This document shows positions 37,550-44,580 of a stretch of DNA of 64,000 nt, piece after piece. Positions within the stretch are counted from its first letter, which is position 1; each line of letters opens with the position of its first letter. The notes beneath the pieces were generated by a model. The model searched no databases and was not told the DNA's origin. It saw nothing but the letters and a program-made list of their open reading frames with translations. The stretch is from Pseudoxanthomonas sp. J35 (GTDB taxonomy: Bacteria; Pseudomonadota; Gammaproteobacteria; Xanthomonadales; Xanthomonadaceae): the NCBI RefSeq assembly GCF_000513995.1, contig NZ_AZVB01000009.1, forward strand, positions 89,933 to 153,932, written 5' to 3'. Position numbers and translations under genes: made by a program.

Positions 37550-38121
37550 GGCGTCCAGTCCGTCAGCAGGGCGCGCGGATCGGGGCGGTCGCGCTCGGGC
37601 ACGTCCACGCTGGCGGTGCCGATGTGGACGAAGCCAGCGATCCGCTCGCCTTCGCCCAGGCCGAGGACCTTCGCCACCTCCGGGTCGTAGGCCATCCACG
37701 CGGTCAGCCACTGCGCGCCGAAGCCCAGCGCCTGCGCGGCCTGCAGCAGGGCGAAGCAGACGCAGCCGGCGGTCAGCAGCTGCTCCTGCTCTGGCACCTT
37801 GTGCCCGGCCTGGATCCGCGCGACCACGGCGATGATCATCGGCGCGTGCGAGAAGCGGCTGCGGTCCTTCTCGACCAGCGCCGGCGGCGCCTCGGGGTTG
37901 CGTTGCAGCGCCCGCGCGGCGAGGAACTCGCCCAGCGCATGGCGGGCATCGCCGGTGATGCGCACGAACCGGAACGGGACCAGCTTGCCGTGGTCGGGCA
38001 CGCGCACGGCCGACTGCAGCATGCGCAGCAGGGTGGCGTCGTCGGGTCCGGGTTCGCCCAGTTCCAGCGAGGGAACCGAGCGGCGCGCGTCGAGCAGTTG
38101 CAGCGCGGGAGGGGTATGCAT
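37546..38121 (-). CDS. Nitroreductase family protein (YdjA-like)
   Basis: 191 residues. FMN-binding features: LLDARRSVPSLELGEP near the N-terminus, VPDHGKLVPFRFVRI, HAPMIIAVVARIQAGHKVPEQEQLLTAGCVCFALLQAAQALGFGAQWLTAW, GFVHIGTA. The PDHGKL segment and short length match the YdjA subgroup. It would use NAD(P)H to reduce nitro compounds or quinones; the natural substrate is unknown. First gene of a four-gene unit; a perfect TATAAT lies 43 bp upstream of its start, beside a 16-bp palindrome. Confidence 0.88.
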   Translation of the reverse strand: MHTPPALQLLDARRSVPSLELGEPGPDDATLLRMLQSAVRVPDHGKLVPFRFVRITGDARHALGEFLAARALQRNPEAPPALVEKDRSRFSHAPMIIAVVARIQAGHKVPEQEQLLTAGCVCFALLQAAQALGFGAQWLTAWMAYDPEVAKVLGLGEGERIAGFVHIGTASVDVPERDRPDPRALLTDWTP

Positions 38122-38444
38122 TGCGTGTGAAGGCTCCGCTCCGGCCTACGGCCGGCAGGCGGCAATTATAGGCGGGCGCGCGCCTGTCCCCCGGGACAGC
38201 GCGCGCAGCCATCGCTCCGGCGGCGATCGACGAGGCGCGGCGAAGCGTCTTCACGCCTGCGTGAAACGCCGGATGCGTGCATCCGCTGCGCGCGTGCATA
38301 GGGGTAAACCCCGATTGTCATCGCACCATGAATATGAATTGCTGACTGGGTCACGGTTGCGGATGCGCGCTGCCCTTACGATGCCATGGCGGCACAAGGG
38401 GAGCCGTATCCGACCGACGCCCTGGCCAGCGCGGAGCTGTTCGC
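38122..38444. other. Divergent intergenic region (323 bp) between nitroreductase and DUF1631 genes
   Basis: No coding frame is supported. It holds the nitroreductase -10 and palindrome (38165-38199), a GC-rich imperfect hairpin around that palindrome (about 38175-38206), the short inverted repeat GGGGTAAACCCC at about 38301-38312, and an AT-richer stretch (38318-38345) that may contain the DUF1631 promoter. The GGAG at 38433-38436 is the DUF1631 ribosome-binding site. Confidence 0.7.
38165..38199 (-). promoter_or_regulatory. TATAAT promoter element with adjoining palindrome
   Basis: On the minus strand 38165-38170 reads TATAAT, a perfect -10. About 14 bp upstream, over the -35 position, lies the palindrome CTGTCCC-CC-GGGACAG (38184-38199, 7-bp perfect arms). 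No TTGACA is present. The overlap of a dyad with the -35 suggests a repressor or activator site; which protein binds is unknown. Confidence 0.5.
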
Positions 38445-40799
38445 ATGTCCCCCGCCCAGCAAGACCCCCTCGACCACCCCGCCCGCGACGCGAGGCTGCT
38501 CGCCCTGGTGCGCGACGCCTTCCTGCCGCCGCTGGGCGATGCCTTTGCCGCATCGGTGGCCCGCTACGACGACGTCCTGTTCGACCGCGCCGAGCGCGCC
38601 GGCGGTTCGCAGCTGCTGTTCCTGGACGGCATGCGCGAACTGCGCCGCCGCCGCGAGGAGATCGTCGCCCGCTTCCGCGCCCAGCTCGGCCGGGCCTGGC
38701 AGGCGCTGGAGTCCGGCGAGTCGCCCTCCGCGGAAGCGGCCCTGGCCAGCCAGTCGACCGGGCTGAGCCTGGTCGCCGAACACGAACTCGAATCGCGCCT
38801 GGCCGTGCGCAACCTGGCCAGCGTGATGCTGCGCGACTGCAAGGCCGTGCTGTCGCGGCTGGACCGCCGCCTGGGCTGGATCGCCGGCGCGCTGCAGCTG
38901 GACGCCGACCGCAACCCGATCGGTCCCGAACACATCGGCGTGGCCGTGCACGAGGCCTTCGCCACCTGCGACCTGGCGCCGGAAGTGCGCCTGGTCCTGA
39001 TCAAGCTGTGCGAGCGCGACCTGTCGCCGGCGGTGGCCAAGCTCTACGAGGGCCTGGACCAGCGCCTGGTACGCGAGGGCGTGCTGCCCGGCGCGCCGGC
39101 CGGTCCGCGCCAGGCGCCGCCGCCGCGCCCGGAACGCATGGCCGAAAGCGCGGCTGCGGCCGCGGCCGGCGGTTACGCGGGCAGCTACGGCGGCGGCTGG
39201 GAAGAGCCGGCCGGCGGCGGGGAGGACTATTCCCCGGCCTGGGCGGCGCGCTTCATGCAGCGCTGGCAGGACACCCGCGGGGCGATGCAGCACGGCCTGG
39301 ACGGCGGTGCCGGCGGAGCGGCGGCGCCGGGCGGCGCGGGCGCGCTGCTGGACGCCCTGCACCAGCTGCTGCAGCAGAGCCGCGGTGCGCGCGGCGACGC
39401 GGCGCAGGGTGCCGGCGGTGCCCCGGGTGGACAGGCAGACCAGCGTCCGCTGAGCCACCGCGAGATGCTCTCGGTGCTGTCGCTGCTGCAGGCCACGCCC
39501 AGCCCGACCCTCAGCGCGGCGATCACCGACGACCAGGAGTCGCTGTCGCAGCGGCTCAAGAGCGAGGTGCTGGCCAACGCGCGCCAGCTGGGCGTCGACC
39601 CGTCCAGTACCCGCCTGGACCCGAAGGACGAGGACGCGATCGACTTGGTCGGCATGCTGTTCGACGTGCTGCTGGACGAGCGCGACCTGGCCGGTCGCCC
39701 GCGCGAGCTGATCGGCCGCCTGGTGGTGCCGTTCGTGAAGGTGGCGCTGCTGGACCGGCGCATGTTCGTGCAGAAGACCCATCCGGCGCGGCGCCTGCTC
39801 AACGCGCTGGCCGAGGCCTGCGAGGGCAACCAGGGCGAAAGCGCCGCCGAGCGCTCGCTGCTGGCCAAGGTCGAGGAGATCATCGAGCGGCTGGTGACCG
39901 AGTTCAACGAGAACCTGGCCATCTTCATGACGCTGGAGGAGGAGTTCCGCGATTTCCTCGAGCAGCACCGCCGCCGCGTCGAAGTCACCGAGCGCCGCGC
40001 CGCCGAGATCCAGCGCGGCCAGGAGCGGCTGGAGATGGCCCGCCGCCGCGCCGAGTTCGAGGTCGCCAGCCGGCTGGAGGAACGCGCGCTGCCGCAGGCG
40101 GTGGCCGAGTTCCTGCGCAATCCGTGGCAACACCATATCACCCTGGCGCTGCTGCGCGAGGGCGAGGTCGGCGACACCTTCACCGAGGCGCTGGAACTGG
40201 CCGACGGCATCCTCGAGGAGGTCGACGAGGCGCAGCGCCACATCGTCGGCAAGCCGTGGCTGCAGAACTGGCAGCCCGGCCTGCGCCGGGTCTTCGCCAG
40301 CGTCGGCCTGCATGGCGACGCCGCCGATGCGGCGATCGGCGCCCTGCACGACACGCTGCAGGCGGTGGCTGACGCGCGTCCGGAACTGGAAAAGCCGCTG
40401 CCGGAACTGCCGGAAGTGGCCCTGCCGCAGGCCGCACCGGTCGAGCGCAACCCGGTCGAGCTGGTCGCCGGCACCGATACGCTGGACTTCGACCACGCCG
40501 ATGCCGAGCGCATCCGCGCGCTGCCGATCGGCACCTGGCTGGACTTCATCGACAAGGACGGCCGCGTGCAACCCGGCAAGCTGACCTGGGTCAGCCCGAT
40601 CTCCTCGCGCCTGCTGTTCGTCAACCGGCGCGGCGTGCGCTTCTGCGTGGCCTCGCCCGAGGAACTGGCGGTGATGGTGCGGATGGGCCGCCTGCGCATG
40701 CACGTGGCCGACGACGGCGACGCCTTCGACAACGCCATGCAGGGCGTGATCGAGCGCCTGGACGCCGTCGCTCCGCAGCAGTCGGCGACGCTGCACTGA
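38445..40799 (+). CDS. DUF1631 family protein
   Basis: 784 residues with ATG after GGAG (8 bp). Three blocks are seen: an N-terminal helical part (to about 220; RDCKAVLSRLDRRLGWIAGAL), a low-complexity Gly/Ala linker (about 235-325), and a large helical C-terminal part with HPARRLLNALAEACEGN and a coiled segment rich in Arg/Glu (EQHRRRVEVTERRAAEIQRG). The last 90 residues (IGTWLDFIDKDGRVQPGKLTWVSPISSRLLFVNRRG) look like a small beta-barrel with a PilZ-like outline, though the c-di-GMP motif is not complete. Older annotation as thymidine phosphorylase has no support. Function unknown. Confidence 0.85.
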   Translation: MSPAQQDPLDHPARDARLLALVRDAFLPPLGDAFAASVARYDDVLFDRAERAGGSQLLFLDGMRELRRRREEIVARFRAQLGRAWQALESGESPSAEAALASQSTGLSLVAEHELESRLAVRNLASVMLRDCKAVLSRLDRRLGWIAGALQLDADRNPIGPEHIGVAVHEAFATCDLAPEVRLVLIKLCERDLSPAVAKLYEGLDQRLVREGVLPGAPAGPRQAPPPRPERMAESAAAAAAGGYAGSYGGGWEEPAGGGEDYSPAWAARFMQRWQDTRGAMQHGLDGGAGGAAAPGGAGALLDALHQLLQQSRGARGDAAQGAGGAPGGQADQRPLSHREMLSVLSLLQATPSPTLSAAITDDQESLSQRLKSEVLANARQLGVDPSSTRLDPKDEDAIDLVGMLFDVLLDERDLAGRPRELIGRLVVPFVKVALLDRRMFVQKTHPARRLLNALAEACEGNQGESAAERSLLAKVEEIIERLVTEFNENLAIFMTLEEEFRDFLEQHRRRVEVTERRAAEIQRGQERLEMARRRAEFEVASRLEERALPQAVAEFLRNPWQHHITLALLREGEVGDTFTEALELADGILEEVDEAQRHIVGKPWLQNWQPGLRRVFASVGLHGDAADAAIGALHDTLQAVADARPELEKPLPELPEVALPQAAPVERNPVELVAGTDTLDFDHADAERIRALPIGTWLDFIDKDGRVQPGKLTWVSPISSRLLFVNRRGVRFCVASPEELAVMVRMGRLRMHVADDGDAFDNAMQGVIERLDAVAPQQSATLH

Positions 40800-40965
40800 G
40801 CCGTCGGGCGACGCCACGCCGCCCGGCATTCCACTGGCGTACTTCCCGCTGGCCGTGCCGGCCAGGGTGGGCTGCGCGCCGTGCCCGCTGCCACGCCGGG
40901 CCGCCGTATTCCTGTCCGCGCCGACCCCGGCGCCGGCCGGTCCCCGGGCCTCGGCCGCCATTTGC

Positions 40966-40971
40966 TAGCAT
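40966..40971 (+). promoter_or_regulatory. Candidate -10 element (TAGCAT) for pntAA
   Basis: TTTGCTAGCATCG lies 32 bp before the pntAA ATG and matches the string before the symporter gene at 7641 in 12 of 13 positions. The 204-bp gap before pntAA otherwise shows only a short CTGGCC/GGCCAG hairpin. Confidence 0.4.
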
Positions 40972-41003
40972 CGCGGCTCGGCTGACTTGCAGGCGAGGGG
41001 CGC

Positions 41004-42134
41004 ATGGCGGTGGATGTGCTGGTGCTGAAGGAGACCGCGGCGGGCGAGAAGCGCGTGGCGGCCACGCAGGAAACGGTGAAGAAGCTGGTCGCCGCCGGGG
41101 CCCGGGTGCGGGTCGAGCCCGGTGCCGGGCTGGGCGCGGGCATCACCGACCAGGCCTACCTCGATGCAGGCGCGCAACTGGCCGCGGCCGATGCGCGCGC
41201 GACTGCCGACGTGGTGCTGTGCGTGCAGGCGCCGCCGGCCGATGCGATCGCGGGCCTGCGCGAAGGCGCGGTGCTGGTGGGCGTGCTGCATCCGCAGGCC
41301 GACGCCGCCCGCGCGCAGGCGTTGCAGGCGCGCGGCATCCGCGCCTTCCCGCTGGAGCGGCTGCCGCGCACCACCCGCGCGCAGGCGATGGACGTGCTGA
41401 GCTCGCAGGCCAGCATGGCCGGCTACAAGGCGGTGCTGATCGCCGCGCAGCTGGCGCCGCGCTTCTTCCCGATGCTGACCACCGCCGCCGGCACGATCCG
41501 GCCCTCGAAGGTGCTCATCGTCGGCGCCGGCGTGGCCGGCCTGCAGGCCATCGCCACCGCGCGCCGGCTCGGCGCGCAGGTGGAGGGCTTCGACGTGCGC
41601 CCGGAAACGCGCGAGCAGATCGAATCGCTGGGCGGCAAGTTCCTCGACCTGGGGGTGAGCGCGGCGGGCGAGGGCGGTTATGCGCGCGCGCTGACCGACG
41701 AGGAGCGCGCGCTGCAGCAGCAGCGCCTGGCCGACCACCTCAAGGGCATCGACGTGGTGGTCTGCACCGCGGCGGTGCCGGGGCGCCCGGCGCCGAAGAT
41801 CGTCAGCGCGGCGATGGTGGCCGGGATGAAGCCCGGCAGCGTGATCGTCGACCTGGCCGCCGAGACCGGCGGCAACTGCGAGGCCACCCGCCCGGGCGAG
41901 ACCATCGAGGTGGGCGGCGTCACCGTGGCCGGCCCGCTCAACCTGCCCAGCATGGGCGCGGTGCACGCCAGCGAGATGTACGCGCGCAACGTCTACAACT
42001 TCGTCGCGCTGTTCCTGAAGGGCGGCGGGCTGGCGTTCGACTGGAACGACGAGCTGCTGGCGAAGACGGCGTGGCCGGAACCGCCGCCGGCGGCCGCCGC
42101 GCAAGCGCCGGCCGGAGCGGACGCGGCCGGCTGA
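41004..42134 (+). CDS. pntAA: NAD(P) transhydrogenase subunit alpha part 1 (NAD-binding domain I)
   Basis: 376 residues starting after GCGAGGGG. The chain shows KETAAGEKRVAATQETVKKL at the N-terminus, AQAMDVLSSQASMAGYKAV, the nucleotide-binding VLIVGAGVAGLQAIATARRLGA, and the mobile-loop region with GMKPGSVIVDLAAETGGNCE. It is the soluble NAD(H)-binding component of the proton-translocating transhydrogenase that makes NADPH. The three-subunit form also needs PntAB (43784) and PntB (44577). Here 1.65 kb of opposite-strand genes separate it from them, so it must have its own terminator and cannot be in one simple operon. Confidence 0.94.
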   Translation: MAVDVLVLKETAAGEKRVAATQETVKKLVAAGARVRVEPGAGLGAGITDQAYLDAGAQLAAADARATADVVLCVQAPPADAIAGLREGAVLVGVLHPQADAARAQALQARGIRAFPLERLPRTTRAQAMDVLSSQASMAGYKAVLIAAQLAPRFFPMLTTAAGTIRPSKVLIVGAGVAGLQAIATARRLGAQVEGFDVRPETREQIESLGGKFLDLGVSAAGEGGYARALTDEERALQQQRLADHLKGIDVVVCTAAVPGRPAPKIVSAAMVAGMKPGSVIVDLAAETGGNCEATRPGETIEVGGVTVAGPLNLPSMGAVHASEMYARNVYNFVALFLKGGGLAFDWNDELLAKTAWPEPPPAAAAQAPAGADAAG

Positions 42135-42168
42135 CGGCGCGCGCCCGCTCCCCGCGGGCGCGACCGGC

Positions 42169-42636
42169 TCAGTCCTTCTTCGCCGGCGCCGGGTGCTCGC
42201 GCAGCCACTGCTGGCGCTGTTCCGGGGTCATCTTCGACCAGCGTTCGCGGAAGGCCTGGCGCTGCTCCGCCGGCAGGTCGCGGGTGTAGTGGAAGATCGC
42301 GCGCGCCTGCTCGCGCTGCGCCGGGCTCATGTCCTCGAAGCGGCGCATGCCGCGGCGGGCGCGTTCGCGTTCCTCGGGCGGCAGGGTCTTCCAGCGCTGC
42401 GCGTGCTCGTACATCCGCACCCGTTCCTGCGGCGAGGAATTCCAGCGTTCGCGCAGCGGCGCGATCAGCAGCTCGCGCTGCTCCGGGTTGAGCTGTTCCC
42501 ATGCCGGCAGCTCGGCGCCGCGGACCTTGGCGGCGGCCGGCTTGGGCGCGGCGGGGGTGGCCGGCGCGGAGATGGCCGCCACCGGCAGGAGCAGGGCCAG
42601 CGCCAGCAGGCCGGGGAGGAGGCGTCGGGATTGCAT
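42169..42636 (-). CDS. DUF3106 family protein
   Basis: 155 residues with a signal peptide (cut near ISAPA). The mature chain is a run of charged helical repeats with the pattern LNPEQRELLIAPLRERW, TLPPEERERARRGMRRF, MSPAQREQARAIFHYTRDL, MTPEQRQQWLREHP, typical of DUF3106 and reminiscent of periplasmic stress proteins with LTxxQ repeats such as Spy/CpxP. It lies 4 bp after the anti-sigma-like gene in a three-gene unit with a sigma factor, which suggests a secreted output or sensor part of that system. Function unknown. Confidence 0.87.
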   Translation of the reverse strand: MQSRRLLPGLLALALLLPVAAISAPATPAAPKPAAAKVRGAELPAWEQLNPEQRELLIAPLRERWNSSPQERVRMYEHAQRWKTLPPEERERARRGMRRFEDMSPAQREQARAIFHYTRDLPAEQRQAFRERWSKMTPEQRQQWLREHPAPAKKD

Positions 42637-42640
42637 GGTC

Positions 42641-43024
42641 TTACTCCATTGCCAGGGCCGTGGCGTCGACCGAGTCCAGCCACAGGTAGAAACCGGGGTC
42701 GTTCTCCAGCGCCACGGCCGGGTCGGTTGCGGGGGCGAGGAAGTCGGCCGGTACCTCGCCTCCGTCGGCGTAGCTGGCCGGCGCGTCGGGCGCGGGCGCG
42801 CCGGGGCGCAGCATCACCGCGACGGCGAGCGTCGCCGCCACCGCGCCGCCGGCCAGCCACGAGGCCAGCAGGGGGCGGCGGCGGGGCGGGGCCGAGGTCG
42901 CGGCATGGCGCGCCTGGCGCAGGCGCGCCAGGGTGGCCGGCGAGACATTCGCCAGGGCGGCCTGGTGCAGCTGCCGGGCATGGCGGTCGATGGAATCGCC
43001 GGACGATTCGGTTGCGGTCGTCAT
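42641..43024 (-). CDS. Small membrane protein, possible anti-sigma factor
   Basis: 127 residues; ATG overlaps the sigma factor stop (ATGA). About 50 residues of charged N-terminus (HARQLHQAALANVSPATLARLRQARH) precede a single membrane helix at about 51-70 (LLASWLAGGAVAATLAVAVM), then a short periplasmic tail ending with FYLWLDSVDATALA. That topology and the overlap with a sigma gene suggest an anti-sigma or sigma-linked membrane protein. No zinc-finger (HxxxCxxC) motif is present, so this is inference from context. Confidence 0.7.
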   Translation of the reverse strand: MTTATESSGDSIDRHARQLHQAALANVSPATLARLRQARHAATSAPPRRRPLLASWLAGGAVAATLAVAVMLRPGAPAPDAPASYADGGEVPADFLAPATDPAVALENDPGFYLWLDSVDATALAME

Positions 43025-43590
43025 CGGACGTCCTCCAGTTGCGATTGCAGGGCCTGCCGCGCGCGCGACAGGTGGGTCTTGACCGAGCCTTCCGAGCAGC
43101 CCATCACCCTGGCGGTGGTGGCCACGTCCAGCTCCTCGAGCACGCGCAGGGTGAAGGCCTCGCGCTGCCGCGCCGGCAGGGCACGCAGCGCCTCCACCAG
43201 CCGCGCGTAGGTCTCGCGCTGCTCGTGCGCCTGGGCCGGGCCGGCGCCCGGGGCGGCCCAGTCGATGCCCTCGTCCTCGCCCACCGGCATCTCCCCGGCC
43301 GGGCGCAGCCAGCGCAGGCGGAAGCCGGCGCGGCGCTGCAGGTCGATGATCCGCCGGCGCAGGATGCTCCAGAACAGCGGCGTCCATTCGCCGGCCGGAC
43401 GCTCGCGATAGGCGAGCATCTTCATCATCGCGTCCTGCACCGCGTCGAGGGCATCGTCGCGGTTGCGCAGTCCGGCCTCGGCGAAGCGGAACGCGCGCGG
43501 GCCCACCTCGGCCAGGAACGCATCCAGCGACGCCCAGGTGGGCGTGGCCTGCGTTTCCCAGCCGGGGTCGAGGGGCGTCGTCACCAGCAC
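43021..43590 (-). CDS. RNA polymerase sigma factor, ECF type
   Basis: 189 residues with a GTG start. Region 2 is seen in DDALDAVQDAMMKMLAYRER and LFWSILRRRIIDLQRR; region 4 in LPARQREAFTLRVLEELDVATTARVMGCSEGSVKTHLSRARQAL, with a typical helix-turn-helix. Extracytoplasmic-function sigma factors direct RNA polymerase to small regulons, usually held back by an anti-sigma factor encoded next to them, here the overlapping 127-residue membrane protein. TAAGCT just before the GTG may be a -10 of a leaderless promoter. The unit lies inside the pnt locus in reverse orientation. Confidence 0.92.
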   Translation of the reverse strand: MLVTTPLDPGWETQATPTWASLDAFLAEVGPRAFRFAEAGLRNRDDALDAVQDAMMKMLAYRERPAGEWTPLFWSILRRRIIDLQRRAGFRLRWLRPAGEMPVGEDEGIDWAAPGAGPAQAHEQRETYARLVEALRALPARQREAFTLRVLEELDVATTARVMGCSEGSVKTHLSRARQALQSQLEDVR

Positions 43591-43744
43591 AGCTTAGCCC
43601 TGCCGGCGGGGGCGCCGTGCCACCGGGGCGGGAAGCCTCGTGCCTGGCCGTGCTGCGTCATGGGAACTCCGCTCGGGTCGCCTGCAGCAGGAAACGCTCG
43701 GGGGCGCCGCCGGTTGACCGGCTGTGCGCTGTTCATCCTGCGGT

Positions 43745-43750
43745 TATCAT
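43745..43750 (+). promoter_or_regulatory. Candidate -10 element (TATCAT) for pntAB
   Basis: TATCAT matches TATAAT in five of six positions, 33 bp before the pntAB ATG. This second promoter would be needed because pntAA is cut off from pntAB by reverse genes. The -35 is not clear. Confidence 0.4.
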
Positions 43751-43783
43751 CCGGAGCGGGCGCCCTGCCCGGGAGAGTGGCGG

Positions 43784-44092
43784 ATGAACGACGGTTTCGT
43801 TGCGCTGTACATCTTCATGCTGGCGGCCATCGCCGGCCACGTGATCATCTCGCGGGTGCCGGTGATCCTGCACACGCCGCTGATGTCGGGGTCCAACTTC
43901 ATCCACGGCATCGTCCTGATCGGTGCGATGGTGGTGCTGGGCCATGCGGATACCCCCCTGGAGAAGGCGATCGGCTTCGTCGCCGTGGTCCTGGGCGCGG
44001 GCAATGCCGCCGGTGGCTACGTGGTCACCGAGCGCATGCTGGAGATGTTCAAGAGCAGCAGGAAGCCGTCCACCGGCGAAGGTGGCAAGTGA
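43784..44092 (+). CDS. pntAB: NAD(P) transhydrogenase subunit alpha part 2 (membrane domain)
   Basis: 102 residues from ATG 43784 after GGGAGAG. Three membrane helices and the family strings FVALYIFMLAAIAGHVIISRVP, THGIVLIGAM-like SNFIHGIVLIGAMVVL and VVLGAGNAAGGYVVTERML identify PntAB. Together with PntB it forms the proton channel of the transhydrogenase. Its stop overlaps the GTG start of an extra membrane protein gene. Confidence 0.94.
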   Translation: MNDGFVALYIFMLAAIAGHVIISRVPVILHTPLMSGSNFIHGIVLIGAMVVLGHADTPLEKAIGFVAVVLGAGNAAGGYVVTERMLEMFKSSRKPSTGEGGK

Positions 44093-44580
44093 GCGCCCAT
44101 GGCGCGGCGCACGGCCGTTCCGGGGCGCGCCGGCTGTTCCAGGCGGCGAGCTACCTGCAGTACCCGTTCATGCTGCTGGCACTGTTCTACGTGATGCGCC
44201 CGTACTTCACCGGCTTCGCCTCGATCTTCGCCGACTTCAACCTTGCCCTGCTGCATGCCGGCGTCGGCATCGGCTTCTCCTCGCTGCAGGACCCCACCAC
44301 CACCCAGAACGAGGTCTCGCGCAAGGTCTGGGAAGACCCGCGCAAGGGCGGCCTGGCGATCGGGGTCATCGTCGGCGCCGTGGCGCTGGCCCTGGGCAGC
44401 GGCCTGGCCGGGCTGTACCTGGGCGGCGCGCGCTGGTCGCAGCTGGCGATGGGCCTGGTGGGACTGGGCCTGGGCCTGTTCGCCCTGCTCAAGACGGCGA
44501 TCGAGATGTTCGAACACCATCGACTGGACCGTAACCCGTCGCGCGCGGGGCACACGGGCAACGAAGGGGACGAGGCATGA
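44089..44580 (+). CDS. Uncharacterised membrane protein within the pnt operon
   Basis: 163 residues. GTG start overlaps the pntAB stop (GTGA) and its own stop overlaps the pntB ATG (ATGA), so it is translationally coupled on both sides. Helices: about 17-38 (YLQYPFMLLALFYVMRPYFTG), 45-60, about 88-107 (GVIVGAVALALGSGLAGLYLG) and 112-130. The middle loop has SLQDPTTTQNEVSRKVWEDPRKG. The tail is charged. I do not recognise a named family. Its position suggests an accessory or assembly partner of the transhydrogenase membrane domain. Confidence 0.75.
   Translation: MSAHGAAHGRSGARRLFQAASYLQYPFMLLALFYVMRPYFTGFASIFADFNLALLHAGVGIGFSSLQDPTTTQNEVSRKVWEDPRKGGLAIGVIVGAVALALGSGLAGLYLGGARWSQLAMGLVGLGLGLFALLKTAIEMFEHHRLDRNPSRAGHTGNEGDEA

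Noticed and set aside
38445..40799. Thymidine phosphorylase, an older label for such proteins
   Set aside because: No glycosyltransferase-family motif is seen; DUF1631 is the supportable name.
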